Below, piece after piece: positions 1 through 4,025 of a DNA stretch of 10,004 nt (positions are counted from its first letter, which is position 1; every line of letters starts with the position of its first letter). The DNA is from Clostridium sp. CAG:632 (GTDB taxonomy: Bacteria > Bacillota > Clostridia > Lachnospirales > Lachnospiraceae), in assembly GCA_000431515.1 (NCBI GenBank), contig HF991315.1, positions 1,811 through 11,814 of the forward strand, written 5' to 3'. The notes below the pieces were generated by a model. That model saw only the letters and a program-made list of their open reading frames with translations. It was not told where the DNA came from and ran no database searches. The translations under genes were made by a program, and so were the position numbers.

Positions 1-122
1 AACCGCTCAAGCATAGAAAAGCGTGGAGCAGACGGATAGATGAAGCTAACAGATTAGTCTATAATATGGATGAAAATGGGTTCTTATGGATAATTGCTTG
101 TAGAGGTCATTATGAAGATTAA
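1..122 (+). CDS. yoeB: YoeB/Txe-family RNase toxin, C-terminal fragment (5' end outside window)
   Basis: Reading from base 3, 39 codons are open to a TAA at 120-122. The peptide contains WSRRIDEANRLVY and ends IIACRGHYED, matching the C-terminal half of YoeB/Txe toxins, where WSRRI..xHRLVY and a terminal C(R/K)xHY are the hallmarks. In that family these are mRNA interferases of the RelE superfamily that cleave translated mRNA at the ribosome and are neutralised by a YefM/Axe antitoxin, usually encoded immediately upstream. The Arg of NRLVY and the His-Tyr near the end correspond to catalytic residues of E. coli YoeB. The partial codon before Pro-Leu-Lys ends in AA, compatible with the family's catalytic Glu (EPLK). 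The antitoxin and the toxin N-terminus lie left of the window, so completeness cannot be judged. Within the visible part there is no frameshift and the active-site pattern is intact. Confidence 0.82.
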   Translation, partial: PLKHRKAWSRRIDEANRLVYNMDENGFLWIIACRGHYED

Positions 123-140
123 GCTAGAAATGACCGGAAT

Positions 141-169
141 TTGACAGTATATAGAGCATAGAGTATAAT
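141..169 (+). promoter_or_regulatory. Sigma-A promoter of the DUF5684-type gene
   Basis: TTGACA (141-146), a 17-base spacer and TATAAT (164-169): both boxes match the consensus exactly. Transcription should start near 176, giving a leader of about 28 nt before the ATG at 204. It lies just after the stop of the toxin gene, so the next gene is independently and probably strongly expressed. Confidence 0.88.
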
Positions 170-203
170 GAAATTCTAAAATAAAAAGAAGGGGAAATGG
201 AGC

Positions 204-578
204 ATGTATAATGATAGCTATTATGCAATGGATGGAGTGAGTGCAGCCGCCGCAGCTGTCGGCAGTATTATTTCCTTGATTATTGCAGTGATTGAAATCG
301 TAGCACTATGGAAGCTTTATAAGAAGGCAGGACAGCCGGGCTGGGGATGTATTATTCCAATCTATAACTTGATCTGTATGGGGCGGATTGCATTTGGTAG
401 TGGTCTGCTGGGACTGTTAGCATTGATACCGGGTGCAAATGTAATCGTCGGAATTATCATGTGGTTTCAGACGGCAAAGAAGTTCGGTAAAGGTACCGGA
501 TTTGCAATCTTTTCGGCATTGCTTCCGGGCATTTCGATACTGATTTTGGGCTATGGAAACGCGGAATATGAAGGCTGA
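204..578 (+). CDS. Small multi-pass membrane protein, DUF5684-like
   Basis: A 124-residue protein of unknown function. About 20 residues precede a first membrane helix (about 17-38). A conserved cytoplasmic-style motif KKAGQPGWGCIIPIYNLI follows, then a second hydrophobic stretch (about 66-88), the basic motif TAKKFGKGTGF, and a third hydrophobic stretch to about 116. The AG(Q/K)PGW...IPIYN signature, the second-half AKxFGKGxGF motif and the final GYGxAxYxG are typical of small DUF5684-type proteins of Firmicutes; no biochemical role is established to my knowledge. The gene has its own consensus promoter and a terminator 13 bases after its stop, so it is monocistronic. The AAGGGG at 189-194 is the likely ribosome site (9-base spacing); a TGGAG at 198-202 is too close to the ATG to serve. 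The family call rests on recalled motif pattern; the membrane topology is read directly. Confidence 0.8.
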   Translation: MYNDSYYAMDGVSAAAAAVGSIISLIIAVIEIVALWKLYKKAGQPGWGCIIPIYNLICMGRIAFGSGLLGLLALIPGANVIVGIIMWFQTAKKFGKGTGFAIFSALLPGISILILGYGNAEYEG

Positions 579-591
579 TGCGAAAGCATAG

Positions 592-619
592 AAGACACTG
601 TTATAAGCAGTGTCTTTTT
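592..619 (+). terminator. Intrinsic terminator after the DUF5684-like gene
   Basis: A perfect 9-bp stem, AAGACACTG (592-600) and CAGTGTCTT (608-616), surrounds a 7-base loop, and its 3' arm merges into a TTTTT run. It lies between the stop at 578 and the next ribosome site at 631, so the following gene needs its own promoter or lives on read-through; I see no convincing promoter between them. Confidence 0.88.
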
Positions 620-642
620 GAATGTGAAAAGGAGAGAAGTCT

Positions 643-1155
643 ATGAGTTTGGCGGTTGAAAAAGCACTGGAAGAATTGGCAACTATATTGCCGGCCGGCA
701 AAGATGGTTATTATTATCAAGGTCAGGAATTAGCGGAGAAAAAGTGCCGGGAGGTAGAAGCATTTCCGGGTATTGATACCTTGCATAAATTGTATGCGGT
801 ATTAAGGCAATCTTGGAAGGCAGAGACGGCATATAGATCTTGTCAGATAGAATGGGTTTCAAACGATCCGTCCTATGGTCAATGTGCAATTACGGCAATG
901 CTGGTTTTTGATATGTTTGGCGGAAGTATCCATCGTATTCGGGTAGCGGGTGGAGGAACTCATTATTTTAATAAAATAGATGGACAGTATGTAGATCTTA
1001 CTCGTGAACAATTTGACCTATATGACATTCCAATCGAATATGAGCCAAATGAGCAAATGCAAAAGGAGTATTGTGGAAAGAATCCTGACACAAAAGCCAG
1101 GTATCATCAATTACAGAGAAATATAATACGTTATCTGAAGGGACAATCTAATTGA
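643..1155 (+). CDS. YunG-like conserved protein, possible papain-like fold
   Basis: A 170-residue soluble protein without signal peptide or membrane segment. The central block WVSNDPSYGQCAITAMLV (residues 71-88), then GGSIHRI, GGTHYFNKIDG (103-114) and QYVDLTREQF (115-124), is the pattern of the YunG family, known in Bacillus as an uncharacterised protein. The order Cys81 (in GQC), His107 (in THYFN), Asp113/Asp118 (in DG..VDLT) is what a papain-like Cys-His-Asp site would look like. This is my inference, not an established activity. ATG 643 is preceded by GGAGAG at 631-636 with 6-base spacing, which supports the start. The C-terminal 45 residues are charged and probably helical. It follows a terminator, and no partner gene is evident. 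Neighbouring toxin and small membrane genes suggest accessory content, but nothing ties them functionally. Confidence 0.72.
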   Translation: MSLAVEKALEELATILPAGKDGYYYQGQELAEKKCREVEAFPGIDTLHKLYAVLRQSWKAETAYRSCQIEWVSNDPSYGQCAITAMLVFDMFGGSIHRIRVAGGGTHYFNKIDGQYVDLTREQFDLYDIPIEYEPNEQMQKEYCGKNPDTKARYHQLQRNIIRYLKGQSN

Positions 1156-1271
1156 TGACAGATAAATCTGACAGTCTGGCGGTGCATGTACAACCGATAA
1201 AGAATAAAGCTGGTGATGCTTCCGTAGATACTGCGCGTGATCTGTTCGCGGAAAATGGATATGACATATAA
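1155..1271 (+). other. Doubtful 38-codon ORF with TetR-like scrap; gene-poor stretch to 1346
   Basis: An ATG overlaps the YunG-like stop (TGATG) and opens 38 codons to TAA 1269-1271. The C-terminal part reads SVDTARDLFAENGYDI, which resembles the first helix of TetR-family regulators (A-A-R-x-L-F-A-E-x-G-Y-D). The same frame stays open for 20 further codons after the stop but does not continue as a TetR helix-turn-helix. The nearest purine-rich site (AAGGGA, 1138-1143) lies too far upstream for good initiation. The ORF could be a decayed remnant of a regulator gene, a small coupled peptide, or chance. Between 1272 and 1346 I see only an imperfect inverted repeat (1267-1277 with 1322-1331) and AT-rich DNA leading into the heat-shock promoter. 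Confidence 0.2.
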
Positions 1272-1346
1272 ACAGGTAACGGCGGACAGGAGGTTGAGGA
1301 TATAACTCATAAAATAAGGAAACCTGTTATATAAATAATTTATAAA

Positions 1347-1373
1347 TTAGCACTCACCACTTGACAGTGCTAA
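1347..1373 (+). promoter_or_regulatory. CIRCE operator (HrcA binding site)
   Basis: TTAGCACTC (1347-1355), nine bases, then CAGTGCTAA (1365-1373). The CIRCE consensus is TTAGCACTC-N9-GAGTGCTAA, so 17 of 18 arm positions match; only the first base of the right arm differs (C for G). HrcA represses from CIRCE at normal temperature and releases it on heat shock. The operator includes the -35 box of the next gene, the expected arrangement for direct blocking of RNA polymerase. HrcA itself is not encoded in this window. Confidence 0.95.
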
Positions 1374-1389
1374 CAACATATGTTATATT
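1361..1389 (+). promoter_or_regulatory. Sigma-A promoter of hsp20 embedded in CIRCE
   Basis: TTGACA (1361-1366) lies inside the CIRCE spacer and right arm. After 17 bases comes TATATT (1384-1389). The predicted start is near 1396, giving a leader of about 60 nt with a small GGGA/TCCC hairpin (1411-1423) and an AGGAGG ribosome site at 1442-1447. The position makes HrcA repression and polymerase binding mutually exclusive. Confidence 0.85.
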
Positions 1390-1442
1390 GCATATAGAAC
1401 AAGAAAACAAGGGATACATTCCCACAGAATATGCATATAACA
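1381..1442. repeat. 14-bp inverted repeat spanning the hsp20 -10 box and ribosome site
   Basis: TGTTATAT-T-GCATAT (1381-1395) is the reverse complement, with one bulged T, of ATATGCATATAACA (1429-1442). The left arm covers the -10 box and the right arm touches the first base of the AGGAGG. Because transcription from the CIRCE promoter should start near 1396, the left arm would be absent from that mRNA. The repeat therefore acts as DNA, or only in read-through RNA coming from upstream. Its function is unknown. Confidence 0.6.
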
Positions 1443-1455
1443 GGAGGACACGATT

Positions 1456-1869
1456 ATGATAGTACCTAGTTTTTTCAATGATGATTATTTTGATGAACTT
1501 TTCAACACCGCAAGAGGAAGAGAGACAGTGAAGCCTCTGATGCGGACAGATGTGAAGGAGATCGGTGCAGATTATCTGCTGGAGATTGAGATGCCGGGTT
1601 TTGAGAAGGATGAGATCCATGCAGAGCTGGAGAAGGGACACCTGACAATCAGCGGTGTACATGCCAACAAGTTGGATGAGGATGAGAAATGCGGTAAATA
1701 CATTCACAGAGAGCGTTATCTTGGCAGCTGCTCCAGAAGCTTTTATATTGGCGAGAATCTGACACAGGAGGATGTAAAGGCGAAGTATGAGAATGGTATT
1801 CTGACTATTGCATTCCCGAAGGATAAGAAGCCGGCAGTAGAAGAGAAGAAGCGCATTTCCATCGAGTAA
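1456..1869 (+). CDS. hsp20: Hsp20/alpha-crystallin small heat-shock protein
   Basis: A 137-residue ATP-independent holdase chaperone of the cytoplasm. In this family oligomers bind unfolding proteins and hand them to DnaK/ClpB. A short N-terminal arm (MIVPSFFNDDYFDELF) precedes the alpha-crystallin domain, about residues 30-130: DYLLEIEMPGFEKDEI, HLTISG, YIHRERYLGSCSRSFYI, and the signature KYENGILTIAFPK. The C-terminal tail ends KRISIE, supplying the I-x-I motif that family members use to dock into neighbouring dimers. Length is typical of clostridial Hsp18-type proteins. AGGAGG (1442-1447) lies 8 bases before the ATG. The gene is monocistronic, controlled by a CIRCE site and ended by a strong hairpin at 1934-1977. 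The family assignment is secure; the exact orthologue name (hsp18 or hsp20) is a convention. Confidence 0.96.
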   Translation: MIVPSFFNDDYFDELFNTARGRETVKPLMRTDVKEIGADYLLEIEMPGFEKDEIHAELEKGHLTISGVHANKLDEDEKCGKYIHRERYLGSCSRSFYIGENLTQEDVKAKYENGILTIAFPKDKKPAVEEKKRISIE

Positions 1870-1933
1870 GGAACTTCAGAAATAAGAAAACGTTAAACGA
1901 GTAAAACACAAATAAAGATCAAGAATCAAAATA

Positions 1934-1977
1934 AAAGGTCGGAGGTTTCCGGACGATCACCGGAGTCTCCGACCTTT
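1934..1977. terminator. Bidirectional terminator between hsp20 and the symporter gene
   Basis: An outer stem AAAGGTCGGAG (1934-1944) with CTCCGACCTTT (1967-1977) and an inner stem TCCGG (1948-1952) with CCGGA (1960-1964) form one long, GC-rich hairpin between convergent genes. On the - strand the stem is followed by a T-rich tract (TTTTATTTT), which makes it a good terminator for the symporter gene 51 bases away. On the + strand the tail is only TTTGTAAT, so termination of hsp20 there may be weaker. Confidence 0.85.
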
Positions 1978-2027
1978 GTAATCGATACAGGTAGTATACT
2001 GAAATCTATGCAGGTCGTACGCTGAGA

Positions 2028-3746
2028 TTAATTCTTCGCAGCTTTTTTCAGAGCCTGCTCCTTCTTTAGAATCGGCTGAAAGTTCTTCATATCAGAAGCG
2101 ATTTCCCCGCTTAATGCCAGCAGACAGATCAGATTCGGAATAGCCATCAGGGCATTAGCGATATCTGACAGGTTCCAGACCAGATCAAGGGTCGTGGTTG
2201 CACCGATATAAGCAATCAGTGAGAATACGATTCGGTAAATGATATTGAATTTATGGGTATGTAACAGGTATTCAAAGGCTTTCTCACCATGGTACTCCCA
2301 GCCAAGGATCGTGGAAAATGCGAAGAGCGCGATTCCAATCGTGACAAGCCATGCACCGGCCTTGCCGAGGACGGTGGAGAATGCCTGAATCGTCAAGGCA
2401 GAACCGACATACAGCTCCTCATAGCAATAGGTGCCGTCAGAGTTAAACTTGAATATATTTCCATCCGCATCCCGCCATGCACCGGTCAGATGCCGGTCGG
2501 TAACGGAACCACTTTCCGATGGATGCGCAGTCATATCTGATTTCTCAAGTTCATCTGCACTGCAGGCGGTCAGTTGGTAGATCGTCTTTCCGTCACTGCT
2601 GGTAAGAACCACGGAAGAATCATCGATAATATCCATGGCATACCCGGTTGTAACAGTCTCCGACTTTGAATTCACGGAGGTCAGCATCAGAGTATCCGCC
2701 TCATAGGAATAGGTATTATCCTGTGTGACATGCGTGCTACCGAGCACACCGGAGCTGGCGATACAGAGACCGGTAATCGTACATACCACGATCGTATCCC
2801 AGAAGGTACCGGTCATATTGATATAACCCTGACGTACCGGATTATCGGTGGTAGCGGCTGCGGCCGTGATCGCGGCAGAACCCATACCGGCTTCGTTCGA
2901 GAAGACACCACGGGCAACGCCGTATCGCATTGCGTTGGCGAAGGATGCAACGACCGTACCCAGAACACCACCGCTGACTGCCCGGAAATTAAAGGCAGAC
3001 TTCAGAATCAGAACCATACCGGACGGAACATTCTGGATATTCAGGATGATAACGATCAGACCGGCAACGACATAGAAAATAGCCATCAGCGGAACCACAA
3101 CAGAAGATACCTTGGAAATCGTCTTGATACCGCCGACAATGATCAGCAGCGCCAGAACCGTGATCACGATTCCGACTACTGCAGTCGGTGCACCGAAGGT
3201 CTCATGGATGGAAGAAGAAATAGAATTAGCCTGTGTCATATTGCCGATACCGAAGGAGGCGACCACTGCAAAGAATGCGAACAGCCAGCCGAGTACACTG
3301 CCGAATTTCTTGTGCTTCAGGGCCTTTTTCATAGTATACATCGGACCGCCGGACATTTCTCCCTTTTCATTCACTTCCCGGTATTTGATCGCGAGCATAC
3401 ATTCACTGAATTTGGAAGTCAGTCCGAAGCAGGCAGAGATCCACATCCAGACCAGGGCACCCGGGCCACCGGAAACCATAGCGGTCGCAACACCGACGAT
3501 ATTACCGGTACCGATCGTGGCAGCCAGTGCGGTTGTCAGTGCAGAGAACGGAGAGACATCACCGGTTCCCTTTTTCTTACGGGCCTCTTTACTTAATGTG
3601 CTTTTCAAGGCATAGCCCAGATTTCTCCATGGAAGGAATCCGGTCCGGATGGTCAGGAAAACACCGGTACCTACCAGCAGAATCAGCATGACAGGCCCCC
3701 ACACGAACCCATCAACGGCACTTACAATTTCAGAAAACTTATCCAT
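2028..3746 (-). CDS. AGCS-family sodium:alanine/glycine symporter with inserted extra domain
   Basis: A 572-residue polytopic membrane protein that should import alanine or glycine with sodium ions. Family hallmarks: VWGPVMLILLVGTGVFLTIRTGF near the N-terminus (broken here as FLTIRTGF), SPFSALTTALAATIGTGNIV (about 65-84), MSGGPMYTM (about 131-138), YGVARGVFSNEAGMGSA (about 275-291), and FAFSTILGWEYHGEKA (about 475-490). Usual length is about 450-480; the excess comes from a hydrophilic block of about 112 residues (335-447). The upstream in-frame TTG at 3764 is rejected: ATG 3746 has AGGAG (3754-3758) at 7-base spacing, and that site would lie inside the longer version. The gene is monocistronic, with its own promoter at 3920-3949 and a structured leader containing an early terminator. 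Substrate choice between alanine and glycine cannot be read from the sequence. Confidence 0.95.
   Translation of the reverse strand: MDKFSEIVSAVDGFVWGPVMLILLVGTGVFLTIRTGFLPWRNLGYALKSTLSKEARKKKGTGDVSPFSALTTALAATIGTGNIVGVATAMVSGGPGALVWMWISACFGLTSKFSECMLAIKYREVNEKGEMSGGPMYTMKKALKHKKFGSVLGWLFAFFAVVASFGIGNMTQANSISSSIHETFGAPTAVVGIVITVLALLIIVGGIKTISKVSSVVVPLMAIFYVVAGLIVIILNIQNVPSGMVLILKSAFNFRAVSGGVLGTVVASFANAMRYGVARGVFSNEAGMGSAAITAAAATTDNPVRQGYINMTGTFWDTIVVCTITGLCIASSGVLGSTHVTQDNTYSYEADTLMLTSVNSKSETVTTGYAMDIIDDSSVVLTSSDGKTIYQLTACSADELEKSDMTAHPSESGSVTDRHLTGAWRDADGNIFKFNSDGTYCYEELYVGSALTIQAFSTVLGKAGAWLVTIGIALFAFSTILGWEYHGEKAFEYLLHTHKFNIIYRIVFSLIAYIGATTTLDLVWNLSDIANALMAIPNLICLLALSGEIASDMKNFQPILKKEQALKKAAKN
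2406..2744 (-). other. Extra hydrophilic domain inserted in the symporter
   Basis: Residues about 335-447 of the symporter lie between the helix ending CTITGLCIASSGV and the next conserved block GSALTIQAFSTVLG. The segment has no hydrophobic helix, is rich in Ser, Thr and Asp, and looks beta-rich. Its second half, LTGAWRDADGNIFKFNSDGT, resembles the G-x-W...DG...F..DGTY strands of lipocalin-like domains found in clostridial exported proteins. The frame is uninterrupted and codon use is like the flanks, so it is a true part of the protein and not an assembly slip. It probably faces outside the cell and could be a substrate- or surface-binding module; that role is inference. Confidence 0.75.
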
Positions 3747-3769
3747 ATAATCACTCCTCTTCAATTCCC

Positions 3770-3816
3770 GCTTTATTTATTGCTTTACTTCCTGCGGTCA
3801 ATGACCGGAATAAAGC
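3770..3816 (-). promoter_or_regulatory. Alternative stems in the symporter mRNA leader
   Basis: In the - strand leader, GCTTTA/TAAAGC (3811-3816 with 3782-3787) encloses a 5-bp hairpin CGGTC/GACCG (3803-3807 with 3795-3799, 3-base loop). The same upstream arm can instead form a perfect 8-bp stem, GCTTTATT with AATAAAGC (3809-3816 with 3770-3777), ending 11 bases before the AGGAG. The two pairings exclude one another. Just upstream AAAGCACAT is repeated (3812-3820, 3823-3831). This is a possible switch; no known riboswitch class is recognised. Confidence 0.4.
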
Positions 3817-3844
3817 ACATCAAAAGCACATAACCATCGTAACA

Positions 3845-3894
3845 GAAAAGAAAAAGGGACCACAAAATGATAAGTTATCATTCGAAGTCCCTTT
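3845..3894 (-). terminator. Early intrinsic terminator in the symporter leader
   Basis: Read on the - strand: AAAGGGAC (3894-3887) pairs with GTCCCTTT (3860-3853), with a second inner stem AATGATAA/TTATCATT (3882-3866). A tract TTTTTCTTTTCTG follows at once. Outer bases GTAAC (3906-3902) and GTTAC (3843-3839) can extend the stem. No gene on this strand ends upstream, and the symporter promoter lies directly before it, so it terminates the symporter's own leader about 60-70 nt after the start. This is the arrangement of an attenuator or a constitutive damper. Confidence 0.75.
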
Positions 3895-3919
3895 GCTTCC
3901 CGTTACTGAAATTAAAAAT

Positions 3920-3949
3920 ATTCTATATTACAAAGCAGTGAGTTGTCAA
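3920..3949 (-). promoter_or_regulatory. Sigma-A promoter of the symporter gene
   Basis: On the - strand, TTGACA (3949-3944) is followed after 16 bases by TATAGA (3927-3922), or after 18 by TAGAAT (3925-3920). Transcription would begin near 3913, only about 20 bases before the terminator stem and about 165 bases before the start codon. Confidence 0.78.
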
Positions 3950-3965
3950 GAGCAAATCCGCTCTT
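3948..3965. repeat. Operator-like inverted repeat between divergent promoters
   Basis: AAGAGC (3948-3953), six bases, GCTCTT (3960-3965): a perfect 6-bp dyad with an 18-base footprint. It overlaps the outer end of the symporter -35 box and lies where the -35 region of topB would be. The position suits a regulator that acts on both genes, but no regulator is encoded nearby and chance cannot be excluded. Confidence 0.35.
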
Positions 3966-3986
3966 TTCCCGGATAGAGTTTTCGTG

Positions 3987-3992
3987 TATAAT
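3987..3992 (+). promoter_or_regulatory. Probable -10 box of the topB operon
   Basis: A perfect TATAAT preceded by TG lies 34 bases before the start codon. No good -35 box is seen at the right distance (TCTTTT or TTTTCC at best), so the promoter is probably weaker than the others here or helped by an activator. Confidence 0.55.
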
Positions 3993-4025
3993 AAATAAGT
4001 TAAGAACAGGAAGGCAGGATATAAT

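Noticed and set aside
1396..1455. RNA thermometer (ROSE or fourU) before hsp20
   Set aside because: The pairing partner of the ribosome-site region lies upstream of the predicted transcription start, and no UUUU or ROSE-type element faces the AGGAGG within the transcript.
2730..3596. Long open frame of 288 codons on the + strand
   Set aside because: It is entirely antisense to the symporter gene. Its product is low-complexity and rich in Arg, Thr, Gly and His with no family motif, as expected of a shadow frame.
3112..3615. 167-codon + strand frame antisense to the symporter
   Set aside because: Composition mirrors the symporter codons read backward (Pro, Thr and Ile rich) and no ribosome site precedes it.
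3746..3764. Upstream TTG start adding six residues to the symporter
   Set aside because: The ribosome site AGGAG at 3754-3758 would fall inside the coding region; the ATG at 3746 has correct spacing to it.
3747..3915. Glycine riboswitch or T-box leader before the symporter
   Set aside because: No AGGGTGGTACCGCG-type T-box sequence and no recognisable tandem glycine aptamer core is present; the terminator is at the start of the leader, not the end.
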